From: Bacillota bacterium
Lineage (GTDB): Bacteria > Bacillota > UBA4882 > UBA8346
Direction: 5' to 3'
NCBI GenBank assembly: GCA_023392595.1
Contig: JAEVYU010000059.1
Coordinates: 26,331 to 90,330 of the forward strand
DNA length: 64,000 bases
Shown: positions 1 through 8,516 of the stretch, piece after piece
How positions within the stretch are numbered: the stretch's first letter is position 1
Layout: each line of letters opens with the position of its first letter
The notes under the pieces: generated by a model
Seen by the model: only the letters and a program-made list of their open reading frames with translations
The model's database searches: none
What the model was told of the DNA's origin: nothing
Made by a program: the position numbers and the translations under genes

Positions 1-355
1 GAGGAAAGTTTTTTTTAACGATTTCAATCAAGTTGGTGTTCGAGATGGTCAATGAATCAACCCCTAAACTGCATACCCATTCAAGATATCTCATAATATC
101 CCGATATCCGCTGGCGGTCAATTCTTGGTTGGAAAGGCAGGCGGAATTGATATTATAATCAAAATTCAAGCCTCTGGTATGAACTTGTTGAATATATTCA
201 CGGATTTTATTTTCTTGAACATTTCGAGTTAGCAGCGAAGAACGTCCTCCGGAAATGAGCGTTTCCGGTAATCCTCCGAATAATGACTTAACCTCCGGAT
301 AATCAATCCGGTTAATCAACTCCGGGTCCCAGTTGCAGGCGACAGTATATTCCAT
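1..355 (-). CDS. U32 peptidase-like protein, N-terminal part (cut by window edge)
   Basis: The reverse strand is open from an ATG at 355 to the window edge, with a GGGAGG ribosome site 6 bases upstream. The roughly 118 visible residues include an early GGR-S motif followed by segments typical of the TIM-barrel U32 family (YhbU/YhbV/UbiU-like), in which a chain is read as successive barrel strands (FDYNINSACLSN, then GVDSLTIS). U32 proteins are annotated as collagenase-like peptidases, but several act with Fe-S clusters in hydroxylation or RNA modification. The cysteines and the catalytic part lie beyond the window, so the function is open. It is transcribed away from the peptide/fatty-acid locus and nothing ties it to that system. 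Confidence 0.7.
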   Translation of the reverse strand, partial: MEYTVACNWDPELINRIDYPEVKSLFGGLPETLISGGRSSLLTRNVQENKIREYIQQVHTRGLNFDYNINSACLSNQELTASGYRDIMRYLEWVCSLGVDSLTISNTNLIEIVKKNFP

Positions 356-432
356 CTTAAACCTCCCGCCAATCACAAAATGTTAAGTACAGTTGAAAAA
401 AATACGAATTGTTCTGGTAAAAATATTGAATA

Positions 433-954
433 TTACCAACTATAGCCAGTAGTATATTCAAATCCTTTTGTATGCAAACATTGATCTTTATTTAGATCCA
501 AACCAACTCGTAGACCAAAGCCCAGAGTAAATCCATTTTCAAAAACCTTAGTGTAACCTAAACTGCTATATATTGCATAAGAAATACCCCTTAACCAATT
601 AAGAGCCTGATCGTTGGGACTTGAATTTTTGATACTCAAATAACTGATACCATATGTCCAATATAGACCCTCGTAACCTTGGTGAAAATAATTAGTAATA
701 CCTAAATCAATCCCATAACCAGACTCGTTACCTGGCTTGTTATTATATATATTATAAAATACATTGGAAGAATAATGAGTAAAACCAAAATTTATGGTTT
801 GATGGTCCGAAATGGCAGTATTATAACCGATAGGAGTTTCTCCTAAAATAAAGCCGGGAAGGTCAAACGTTATAGTATTTCCCTCAGCCATAACCGTACT
901 GGATACAGTCCCAATTAAAAGCAGCAGAATAGCAATAGTCAAAGAATATTTCAT
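433..954 (-). CDS. Secreted outer-membrane beta-barrel-like protein
   Basis: This encodes a 173-residue protein with a clear signal peptide: a short Lys-containing start, a run of Ile/Leu, then a VMA-E cleavage site near residue 24. The mature part alternates aromatic and small polar residues (for example GYGIDLGITNYF and LGFGLRVGLDL), as in small transmembrane beta barrels, and the chain ends in Trp. A terminal aromatic is the usual outer-membrane insertion signal. The ATG at 954 is preferred over an in-frame start 9 bases upstream because an AAAGGTG site lies 6 bases before it. No family was recognised and the function is unknown. It is close to a second barrel gene on the same strand. Confidence 0.65.
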   Translation of the reverse strand: MKYSLTIAILLLLIGTVSSTVMAEGNTITFDLPGFILGETPIGYNTAISDHQTINFGFTHYSSNVFYNIYNNKPGNESGYGIDLGITNYFHQGYEGLYWTYGISYLSIKNSSPNDQALNWLRGISYAIYSSLGYTKVFENGFTLGFGLRVGLDLNKDQCLHTKGFEYTTGYSW

Positions 955-1008
955 ATGTATCACCTTTGTATTTTATTTATTACTGCAAAATATCAAGACG
1001 CAATAATT

Positions 1009-1692
1009 TCAAAAAAGATAAGTTGCCCCTATCGTAAATCCTTTGGTTATATCAGCATAAGTATCAGCATTATTATTACCATCTCCTAGGACAAAACCAT
1101 CTATATGGTAACCAAAGGATAAACCTAACTGTTCTGAAAGAAATAAGGTATATTTCAATTTTGCTTGGAAAAGGGCTGAATCTTTGCCGGTGTCTCTGAT
1201 ATCGTTTAGTTTATAGTCGCTATCAATTGGGAAAAGAATCGACATATCAAGACCGGAATGTTCAAATCGCCAAAATGTCTCATAAGCCATGATAATACTG
1301 GTGACTTCTTCTTTGGTTGCAATATCTTTGGAGTTTATGGTGTAATTGCCGTATCCCGCCGAAATAACAAATTGAAATGAATCAGTGGCAAAAATACTAT
1401 AACCGGCCTTTAATAAAAGCGAATTCACATCGGTATCATGATAGGTGGCATGGACCGTTTCGTATTCTGCGCCGATTTTAAAACGATCCAACCAGTAATC
1501 AGCTCCGATATAGAATGGTCTGGCATCATGAGTCATACCATCAATGACGTTTGAGAGTGAAGGTGATTTCATGACCAGTGAACCGTTCACTGAATAATCA
1601 ACATACAATTGGCCGAAGTTATCGGCAAACGCATTGGTAGTAACTAGAAAGATGATGGCAATTAAAATGATTAATCCTAAAAATTTCTTCAT
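1009..1692 (-). CDS. Secreted outer-membrane beta-barrel-like protein
   Basis: This 227-residue protein starts with MKK and a 17-residue hydrophobic core, with an AFA-D signal-peptidase I site near residue 23. The mature chain shows repeated amphipathic strands (FYIGADYWLDRFKIGAEYE, LGLSFGYHIDGFVLG) and ends in TYLF, the aromatic C-terminus expected of outer-membrane barrels. A GGAGG site lies about 10 bases before the ATG. The length suits an 8- to 10-stranded barrel of the OmpX/OmpW kind, but no specific family was recognised. With the neighbouring barrel gene it is good evidence that the cell has an outer membrane. Confidence 0.68.
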   Translation of the reverse strand: MKKFLGLIILIAIIFLVTTNAFADNFGQLYVDYSVNGSLVMKSPSLSNVIDGMTHDARPFYIGADYWLDRFKIGAEYETVHATYHDTDVNSLLLKAGYSIFATDSFQFVISAGYGNYTINSKDIATKEEVTSIIMAYETFWRFEHSGLDMSILFPIDSDYKLNDIRDTGKDSALFQAKLKYTLFLSEQLGLSFGYHIDGFVLGDGNNNADTYADITKGFTIGATYLF

Positions 1693-2259
1693 AGATTTGA
1701 TGCCTCCATAATAGTTTTTTTAAGTCATATATGAAAGAATTATATGGACTCGTAATGATAACAGATATATTACGAATTACATTAGCTTGCTAACTATAAC
1801 CGATTGCAATACTTGCATCGGTCCATCATCTACTTTATTACGAGGGGAAAATATATCATATCCGGCACTAAACTCTAAAGTGAAACCCTTATCGAGTATT
1901 TTTTAAAATAAATAACATGGTTATAAAGATAAATCAGCTTGGTTCCAACTCAAGCCGCCTATTTATTCTCCCGTAGAGGCGCCAAGACGCAAAGTGCGAG
2001 ATATTTTATTGATTTAAATCAATAGATAGCTGACAGCTCACTACATCCAAATAATCTGCTGAATTAATCTCATAATCAGAATAAATAATATCAAATACAT
2101 AGTCATTCTAAAACCGAAGCTAAAATCTAGCCCTTTTAGTGACAATTCAGCATAATTAATACCAATTATTTCCATATTTGAAATACAATCATTAATAAAT
2201 ATTACAACGTTTTCTCATTGGTGTCAAATAAATAATTTTTAAAATTGTATAGAAAAATA
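1693..2259. other. Intergenic stretch, no gene seen
   Basis: These AT-rich bases separate the divergent barrel and radical SAM genes. No ORF with a convincing ribosome site was found on either strand. A short GC-rich patch near 1970-2000 stands out against the AT-rich background but could not be assigned. Confidence 0.5.
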
Positions 2260-2288
2260 TTGAATTTTAAAATTGGTAGTACTATTAT
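2260..2288 (+). promoter_or_regulatory. Candidate sigma-A promoter of the peptide/fatty-acid operon
   Basis: TTGAAT (2260-2265) and TATTAT (2283-2288) are separated by 17 bases, each one mismatch from consensus. This would give a leader of about 70 bases before the first radical SAM gene. It is the best match in the region, but the surroundings are very AT-rich, so chance matches are easy. Confidence 0.45.
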
Positions 2289-2363
2289 ATAACCATAAAT
2301 TATATCTAAATAATTTAATAGTCGTTAAATTTTTGTTCCAATTTAAGGAGAAAAATATAAAAA

Positions 2364-3710
2364 ATGAAAAGATCGAGATATATTTATCCGTTTGAAACGG
2401 ATACTGAATATGTTCTTTACTCTTGGTTGGCAAATGATTATATTGCTTTCCCATTGAAAGAAAAGCAACGTGTAGTGACACTTTTGAACAATCCGGATGA
2501 TGTAATAACAAATTATGATGTAGAGATTTACAAAAAACTTTTGGAAAAAAAAGCGCTTATATCTGATCAATTTGATGAATTTGATTATTTGCTTATTTTG
2601 CATAATAAGGCGATTTATCGTAACGATTCTTTAGCCTTGACGATTATGCCTACATTGAATTGCAATTGCTGCTGCCCGTATTGTTATGAGGTTCACGATA
2701 ACGAACGTCTGAGTACACAAGTTATCGAGAATATGAAACAATACATTACTCAAAATTTAGACGGATTACATTATTTACATATTTCCTGGTTTGGAGGAGA
2801 ACCGCTTTTAGAGATTGATACTATAAAAACATTCTCTGAGTTTTGTAGAAGAATATGTATCCAAAATAATATTACATTTACGGCCAATATTACGAGTAAC
2901 GCAGTATTGTTAAATGAGGCGGTAGCTAAGATTTTAACTGAAAATGATGTCCGAAATTTTTGTGCTACTTTGGATGGTTCAAAGCGGATGCATGATCAAA
3001 CAAGGATAACCAAGAAACAAGAAGATACATTTGATAAAATTGTTACCAATCTCATTAATTTTATAAAATTATCTATGGAGAATAGAGTAATTTTGAGGAT
3101 TCATGTCCATTCATTTGATGAAGATGAAATTGCTGGAATTATTGAATCGTTGAAATTATTTGGCAATTATGCTTCAAGAGTTTCTGTTTATTTCCGTACC
3201 TTATTTTCATCATGCACCGATCGTTGGAAGGTTTCCGAGATCTCAGAACCGTCATCGGACTCATTATTAACTAAAAACAATATCATTGCAGAATTAATTA
3301 GCAAATCCTTCAAGATGGGATTTGGAGTAGCAGAATTAGCAAAACGAAGTTTTTTTTATTGTGAAGCGGAGTTAGATAATTATTGGACGGTTAAGCCGGA
3401 TGGCTCCTTGAGTAAATGTACAATAGCAGTTGAAAAAGAAAGAAGTTTGGCCAAGTTCACTGATAAGGGGTTAAAAATAGATATGGACCGTATGATACTT
3501 TGGAACGTCAAAAACACCACGAATCGGTTGACACGATGTAAAGGTTGTAATGTCTTTCCCTTTTGTTGGGGACTTTGTGCTTATTCCAATTATCAGAATC
3601 ACGAAGAAAAAGATTTGAATATATTATGTGAGTCGATGAAAAACAGTAATATTATTGCTGAACAAATGTCGATTCGTAAAAATTTATATCAAACGATAGC
3701 AAGAGGTTAA
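2364..3710 (+). CDS. Radical SAM/SPASM peptide maturase
   Basis: This 448-residue protein has the layout of SPASM-type RiPP maturases. An N-terminal region (about 1-90) has the small winged-helix look seen before the catalytic barrel. The radical SAM motif CX3CX2C is at C100, C104 and C107, in the typical context TIMPTLNC...CPYCYE. A SAM-binding FGGEP follows near residue 145. A C-terminal cysteine-rich SPASM region (CKGCNVFPFCWGLC, then C422) would bind auxiliary [4Fe-4S] clusters. Such enzymes form thioether or C-C crosslinks, or epimerise residues, in ribosomal peptides. An AAGGAG site precedes the ATG. It is the first gene of a long plus-strand run and lies 1 base from a partner SPASM protein and about 1.1 kb from a precursor-like peptide, which supports a role in peptide modification. 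Confidence 0.88.
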   Translation: MKRSRYIYPFETDTEYVLYSWLANDYIAFPLKEKQRVVTLLNNPDDVITNYDVEIYKKLLEKKALISDQFDEFDYLLILHNKAIYRNDSLALTIMPTLNCNCCCPYCYEVHDNERLSTQVIENMKQYITQNLDGLHYLHISWFGGEPLLEIDTIKTFSEFCRRICIQNNITFTANITSNAVLLNEAVAKILTENDVRNFCATLDGSKRMHDQTRITKKQEDTFDKIVTNLINFIKLSMENRVILRIHVHSFDEDEIAGIIESLKLFGNYASRVSVYFRTLFSSCTDRWKVSEISEPSSDSLLTKNNIIAELISKSFKMGFGVAELAKRSFFYCEAELDNYWTVKPDGSLSKCTIAVEKERSLAKFTDKGLKIDMDRMILWNVKNTTNRLTRCKGCNVFPFCWGLCAYSNYQNHEEKDLNILCESMKNSNIIAEQMSIRKNLYQTIARG

Positions 3711-3711
3711 A

Positions 3712-4764
3712 ATGAGGGTTAGTAAAACCAGCTTTATTTATCACAAAGACAAGAAACATTATCTGGTCAATTTTTTGTACGGCAGGATTGACGAGATTTC
3801 GGCTTCTTTAACAGATAGTATCATCCAACTTATTACTAAAAAGTCCTTCGAATTATCTGAGATAAATTTAAATGAATCTTTAATTCGGTATTTACAACAA
3901 AGAGGGTATTTTACTCCTTATTCGGAAACCGAAGAAATTCGGGAAAACAGGAAAAGGTTAAGCACAAAATGGGAAAGGATCAAATTACAGTCTAAGACGG
4001 TATCCCTGCTTTTAAGTCATTGGATTGGTGATAATTGGTGTCATCTCGGGCATAAATTAGGCGAGGAGAAGAAGGAAAATTTGGGTACTAACAGGATAAA
4101 TGAACTGCTAGAACAGGCTAGACTTGGGGAAGAACAAAAAATTGATTTATGGGTTGATGTCTTAAAATATCAAACAGAATTAATTAAAATTATTGACTTA
4201 ATTGATCAGAAATACAACTTAAATACAATTTGGACAATCGTTCGGGATCAAAAAGAAGAAAGTCGGATTATTGATTGGGTTCAAAGTTTGCCCGGAAATA
4301 TTACAGTATGTATTAGAAATATACAGAATACTGACCAAGATCTTATACCATATTCCAAGATCAATACTTTAAGCCCTCAAGTCATAGGGCATAATTATTT
4401 TTTATTAGAAAGGTTTAAAAAGATATTCGAGAAAGGCCAAGTGTTTTCTTGCCCCTTTATATATAACACTTATTTCATCAATCAAAATGGTGAAGCAAAT
4501 TTTTGCATTGCTAAGGCTACAGGGAATAAAATATGTTCTTCCCGATTGAAACCGCTTGACATGGCAATCGGTAACTATGAGGAGGCTCAAGGAAAGACGG
4601 ATTGCAATTATCAATTCATATGCAATGTAGAGTGTCGAGAAAGAAAAGGAGTATCTCTGACGAAGGCAGGGGGCTATACTTGTGCGCAAAAAGAGATTTA
4701 CAATAAACTTTTGAACGGTGTTATTGATGAAATGATCAAAGAATCGAATGGCAAAGATAATTAA
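3712..4764 (+). CDS. SPASM-domain partner protein without radical SAM cysteines
   Basis: This encodes 350 residues. The first 70 or so resemble a PqqD-like/RRE winged helix (SLTDSIIQL ... LIRYLQQRGYF). The middle lacks any CX3CX2C motif, so it should not cleave SAM. The last third carries seven cysteines in SPASM-like spacing (C247, C265, C275, C298, C304, C308, C324). It starts 1 base after the maturase stop, so the two are almost certainly made together. Plausible roles are a substrate-presenting or electron-transfer partner, or a degenerate half of a heterodimeric maturase. The family was not recognised by name; the SPASM assignment rests on cysteine spacing. Confidence 0.7.
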   Translation: MRVSKTSFIYHKDKKHYLVNFLYGRIDEISASLTDSIIQLITKKSFELSEINLNESLIRYLQQRGYFTPYSETEEIRENRKRLSTKWERIKLQSKTVSLLLSHWIGDNWCHLGHKLGEEKKENLGTNRINELLEQARLGEEQKIDLWVDVLKYQTELIKIIDLIDQKYNLNTIWTIVRDQKEESRIIDWVQSLPGNITVCIRNIQNTDQDLIPYSKINTLSPQVIGHNYFLLERFKKIFEKGQVFSCPFIYNTYFINQNGEANFCIAKATGNKICSSRLKPLDMAIGNYEEAQGKTDCNYQFICNVECRERKGVSLTKAGGYTCAQKEIYNKLLNGVIDEMIKESNGKDN

Positions 4765-4768
4765 GTTT

Positions 4769-5004
4769 GAGTGAGAAGAAAATCCAATTGGGAAAGGAGG
4801 GAAACCGATGAAAAAATTAGGAGTAAATGAAATTAATAAAATGGACAACTTAGAAACCAACCTTCAAGACGACAATGATATGTTTGAGATTGTTGATATC
4901 GAAGAAAAGTTAGATTTTGCAGTTTCCAATAATCACAAGTGCTCTGTTTTTTAAGAATTAGTAAACTTTTTTATTTGTGAATTCACTTTAAATTCTTCTC
5001 ACTC
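4769..5004. repeat. 12-bp perfect inverted repeat flanking the precursor gene
   Basis: GAGTGAGAAGAA at 4769-4780 is exactly reverse-complemented at 4993-5004. The arms enclose the precursor gene and its ribosome site. They could pair in the mRNA or be a relic of insertion. A separate 10-bp palindrome GTGAATTCAC sits at 4977-4986. The role is unknown. Confidence 0.5.
4808..4954 (+). CDS. Putative precursor peptide of the radical SAM system (48 aa)
   Basis: This is a small gene immediately after the two maturase genes, with one of the best ribosome sites in the window (AAGGAGG, 7 to 8 bases before ATG). The 48-residue product is acidic in its first two thirds (leader-like, with an EIVDIEEKLDF segment suited to RRE/PqqD binding) and ends in NNHKCSVF, the likely core, with a single Cys at position 45. 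There is no signal peptide or membrane helix. Gene order (maturase, partner, peptide, PqqD-containing acyltransferase, PqqD-containing protease) is what one expects of a ribosomally made, modified peptide. Which residues are modified cannot be read from sequence. The single Cys allows at most one thioether. Confidence 0.75.
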   Translation: MKKLGVNEINKMDNLETNLQDDNDMFEIVDIEEKLDFAVSNNHKCSVF

Positions 5005-5071
5005 ATTTGTTTTTAATGAAATACTAACAAGTAGATTTAATTTACAAAGAAATTAGTCGATGGAGCTAAAA

Positions 5072-6319
5072 ATGTTTTTTGCGATTAAATATATGATATA
5101 CAATTTAGTTTTTTGTGTTTTCCTTTTTTACGAGTTTATAAAGCTTTCATTAGAGAAAATGCTTTTTGTAAATAGGGGAACTAATGTTTTTATTAATGAT
5201 GTTCTCAAAAAAATATTATTTTGGCATCTTTTTGGGAGTCAAGGCTCGGCAAAAGCAATATATCAGACAATATTTACAGGAGTGTCGTTAAAATTAAGTA
5301 GGTTACATCGAGTCCTATTTTTAAAGGAATCTTACAGCATGACCTTATCGAATAAACCGGCCCTAGTGTCATTTGAAAAATTAGTTTTTTTGGGTTTTCA
5401 TGAAACGGGTATCTGGGGAAGATTACCGCACCTATTGGAAGAGCTCGGTTTGGACGCTATCTGCATAGTTGGAGGAACCAACGGTATTAATACTGCATTT
5501 GAGTACTTAATAAAAGGGACTGCAATCCGGGTTAAGAATAATGAGTATAAGATTAATGGCAAGAAATTTTTTATATGTAATAGCGATGATGGAATAGTTT
5601 CCGCTATTCAAATTATGGGCTTTTTAAAACAAAATATCCCGGTCTTTATCCATTGCGATGAATTTACTTTTTCCGATGAAATCCGACGTAATCTATACCT
5701 TGATTCGGAAAAGCAAAAGTTGCAGCGAAACTTTTTTGAATATGAGTATAAGGGAAAAAGAATAGCTTTGATGTCGTCTTCCATATTACATATTTTACGA
5801 GGATCTGGTGCTATTGGATTACCAGTTTATGTTCATCGACTCAAAGACGGGAGAGATAAAATCGTTTTTGGAGATTTGATTTCGATATCCAAGGAAAAAG
5901 ACATCAATAAATATGGTGAGGAAATCACTAAACGATTGTTTGATTTTATGATTATTAATGTATTGAATAATTATTGGGCCTGGACTGGAGCACAATATTT
6001 CAGCGAGTATATTTCGATCATGTGGAAAATCCAAAAGCCGCATCAATTAGACCAGGCTATTCAAATTGAAGGCAAATATAAAGTTGGACAGCTGACGTTT
6101 CTCATTGGATATAATCGATATTTTATGCTCATTAATTCTTATCCACTAAGTTTCATTAAAATTGACAAAATAACTAAAAAGATTTTTTTAGCTTTAAAAA
6201 ACCAAGGGCAAATTTCGAAAAAGCTCAAGGATAGGTTGCCTAAAGAGAAAACCCGATCTATCCTTACAAAGCTGTATCAAACAGGAGTTATTGCTTATGA
6301 TAAATCAATTATGGACTGA
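5072..6319 (+). CDS. HtrB/LpxL-like acyltransferase with C-terminal PqqD-like module
   Basis: This encodes about 415 residues. One N-terminal hydrophobic helix (about 5-27) suggests inner-membrane anchoring. The body follows the lysophospholipid/lipid-A acyltransferase pattern: a first block FHETGIWGRLPHLLEELG, a GSGAIGLPVYVHRLKDG block, and an aromatic NNYWAWT ending block. In the first block the usual H-x4-D/E motif is altered: His near residue 110 is followed by E at +1 and W at +5. The last 60 or so residues (ALKNQGQISKKLKDRL ... LYQTGVI) look like a PqqD-type peptide-binding module. The ATG at 5072 has GGAG 6 bases upstream, better than the ATG at 5060. The context suggests transfer of a fatty acyl chain to the neighbouring peptide, which is inference. 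The altered motif leaves catalysis uncertain. Confidence 0.65.
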   Translation: MFFAIKYMIYNLVFCVFLFYEFIKLSLEKMLFVNRGTNVFINDVLKKILFWHLFGSQGSAKAIYQTIFTGVSLKLSRLHRVLFLKESYSMTLSNKPALVSFEKLVFLGFHETGIWGRLPHLLEELGLDAICIVGGTNGINTAFEYLIKGTAIRVKNNEYKINGKKFFICNSDDGIVSAIQIMGFLKQNIPVFIHCDEFTFSDEIRRNLYLDSEKQKLQRNFFEYEYKGKRIALMSSSILHILRGSGAIGLPVYVHRLKDGRDKIVFGDLISISKEKDINKYGEEITKRLFDFMIINVLNNYWAWTGAQYFSEYISIMWKIQKPHQLDQAIQIEGKYKVGQLTFLIGYNRYFMLINSYPLSFIKIDKITKKIFLALKNQGQISKKLKDRLPKEKTRSILTKLYQTGVIAYDKSIMD

Positions 6320-7601
6320 AACGATCTATCTTAATCCTTTTAAACTGAAAACCTTGGATAATAGTTCCGCAGAAGCGAGATACCGATTGGTTTCCTTGTC
6401 TTGCGATATCGAGATTTCTCAAGGAGTTAAGGATTTGATTGAGTTTATCGGCAAGCATCAAGGACGGACTGTTCAAAAGATTGCCGAACAATATCAGCAA
6501 GAAAAAGGATACCATATTGAATTGACTGGGGTTATTAATAATTTATGGGAAAAAGGGATCTTTTGTAACCACGAAGCACAAATCTCTCAAAAATCTTTTG
6601 AAAGTTTGTCGCTCTACCGCAATCAAACCAAAACTCTGTGGCTAAAAAAAAGATTAATTGATACGGATAGGTTCAGTGGCTTCTTTAAATTGTTTTCGTT
6701 TACTTTTACGAAGCAGTTTTTAATACCAGCAACTTTATTATGTCTAATAATGAATATCTTTTTTTTGTGGCAAATTTTTTTCTTTCCTTTTACCAAAAAA
6801 GTTGCATATTCTAGTAACTTTGATTATATATATATAATTTTTATTCTTTTTCTAATGACTTTGATTCATGAATTCGGCCATATTATTGCTTGTAAGAAAT
6901 TTGATGTTCCGACTCCAGGAGGGATCGGTATTGGTATCTACTATTACATGCTGGTTGGCTATAGTGATGTTCATGAGTCCTGGGATTTATCTCGCACCCA
7001 AAGAATGTTGGTATCCGCCGGGGGATTTTATTGGCAAATACTTTTTGCCATTCCCTTATATCTTATTTTTTTTTATTCCCGTTCCGCTATGTTTCGTGAT
7101 TACTTGATAATTTTTAATTTATCATTTTTTGGGGTTCTAAATCCATTTTTAAAAATGGATGGTTACTGGTTTTTATCTGATGCGTTGGGAGTTCCTAATT
7201 TGCACAGTCGGCTCAAGGCTTATTTTTCTAAGTGTTTATGGCCTAGGATGAAGGGAAAGGCACCTGCTACCAGTCCGTTTAAAAGCTATCCTTTGAAAGT
7301 GCAAAGGATGCTGTTTATATATATTTTAGGTTTCTTATTATTCATGATTATTTTTATTTTTGCGTTTGCTGTTTCATTTAGTAATATTGCAATCCATTTC
7401 AATAAAGAAATAATCCTACCAGTTAATGTTTTGAAGCAATGGAGCTTGAATGGAGAAAATCAATGCATCAATGCTGTGAATGTTTTAGTACGTAATAATC
7501 TCATTTTAGTTGGCGGTCTGGTGATAGTGATTCAATTATTAGCCAGATTAATCAAGTCAATCATCAAGGTATGCCGAAAAAAGGCCGGGCTTGATTCGTA
7601 A
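6297..7601 (+). CDS. M50-family membrane metalloprotease with N-terminal PqqD-like module
   Basis: This encodes 434 residues. The first 100 or so form a PqqD-like winged helix (SCDIEISQGVKDLIEFI ... VINNLWEKGIF). Several membrane helices follow, with the zinc motif HEFGH (H191, E192, H195) in the first catalytic helix and the second-ligand motif NPFLKMDGYW further on, the pattern of site-2-type M50 proteases. PqqD-M50 fusions occur beside radical SAM peptide maturases, where leader removal or membrane processing of the peptide is the likely role. The ATG at 6297 overlaps the acyltransferase gene by 23 bases and has AGGAG 9 bases upstream. The last membrane helices lie at about 345-370 and 405-425. 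Confidence 0.8.
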   Translation: MINQLWTETIYLNPFKLKTLDNSSAEARYRLVSLSCDIEISQGVKDLIEFIGKHQGRTVQKIAEQYQQEKGYHIELTGVINNLWEKGIFCNHEAQISQKSFESLSLYRNQTKTLWLKKRLIDTDRFSGFFKLFSFTFTKQFLIPATLLCLIMNIFFLWQIFFFPFTKKVAYSSNFDYIYIIFILFLMTLIHEFGHIIACKKFDVPTPGGIGIGIYYYMLVGYSDVHESWDLSRTQRMLVSAGGFYWQILFAIPLYLIFFYSRSAMFRDYLIIFNLSFFGVLNPFLKMDGYWFLSDALGVPNLHSRLKAYFSKCLWPRMKGKAPATSPFKSYPLKVQRMLFIYILGFLLFMIIFIFAFAVSFSNIAIHFNKEIILPVNVLKQWSLNGENQCINAVNVLVRNNLILVGGLVIVIQLLARLIKSIIKVCRKKAGLDS

Positions 7602-7632
7602 ATTAACGACAGCTTTTGAGGGTTCATTGAAT

Positions 7633-8514
7633 ATGAATAAGCGGATTTTGATGTTTCCCGGCATCGGGTACACTTTCAGCCAATCGCAGTTAGAAAATTT
7701 GGCCAAAACAGCTTGTATTCAGGAATTACGGGATGAAGCGACGACCATCTTAGGATATGATCCTTGGGTTTACTGGGAAGAAACTCCGGAATGCTCATCT
7801 GATCATAGACTGGCTGAACAAATTATTAATCTATTGGTTAGTTTAGGGTATTACCGACAAATTATAGTAAGAAATACACAATTTAATTCAGTTATTGGTC
7901 ATAGTTGCGGTTTGTATACAGCATTGGTTGTTGCCAAAGCGCTCACACTTTCACAGGCATTATTTTTGATTCAAAAAGCCCACCGGGCCATCATTACTGT
8001 TTCCGGTGGGATGCTTTCAGTTTTCGGGTATTCGGAGCAAGAAATCATTACAATCATTGCTAACCATGGGTTGGAGAATGATGTTTGGCTAGCCGTTCAA
8101 AATAACAATCTCCAGCATATCCTAGCGGGAACAGTTGAAGGGTTGAATAGATTAAATCAATATTTCAATATAAATTCGACCTTTGGGGGCAAATATCTCT
8201 CTATAAGTAATCCAATTCATTGCCCCTTATTAAAGCCGGTGATTAGTGATTTTATTGAATCAATTGATTTAATGGATATTAATCCCCCGGAAGTAGCTAT
8301 TTTTGAGCCGGTTCAGTTAAAGTTTATCACCGATGAATCAGAAGTGAGGGCTGCATTAAATGTCTTGTTAGTTGGCCAAATCCGCTGGTATGAAAGTGTT
8401 TTATTTTTGATAAGTCAAGGGTATTTTAATTTTATTGAAGTCGGCGCGAGTAATAATTTAAGTAAAATTACCCGTTGGATCAGCCGCGAATTAGTTATTG
8501 AAGGAATTCATTAA
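7633..8514 (+). CDS. Malonyl-CoA:ACP transacylase-like protein
   Basis: This encodes 293 residues. The FabD-type nucleophile elbow GHSCG places the catalytic Ser at residue 91, and the partner His is in NPIHCPLL near residue 198. The N-terminal oxyanion region reads MFPGIG rather than the usual PGQG. The fold order and length match FabD/acyltransferase domains. The ATG at 7633 has a GAGGG site about 10 bases before it; an earlier in-frame start would overlap the protease gene. It begins a fatty-acid set of six genes with overlaps or gaps of only a few bases. It would load malonyl (or another extender) onto the ACP encoded at 9245. Confidence 0.82.
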   Translation: MNKRILMFPGIGYTFSQSQLENLAKTACIQELRDEATTILGYDPWVYWEETPECSSDHRLAEQIINLLVSLGYYRQIIVRNTQFNSVIGHSCGLYTALVVAKALTLSQALFLIQKAHRAIITVSGGMLSVFGYSEQEIITIIANHGLENDVWLAVQNNNLQHILAGTVEGLNRLNQYFNINSTFGGKYLSISNPIHCPLLKPVISDFIESIDLMDINPPEVAIFEPVQLKFITDESEVRAALNVLLVGQIRWYESVLFLISQGYFNFIEVGASNNLSKITRWISRELVIEGIH

Positions 8515-8516
8515 AC

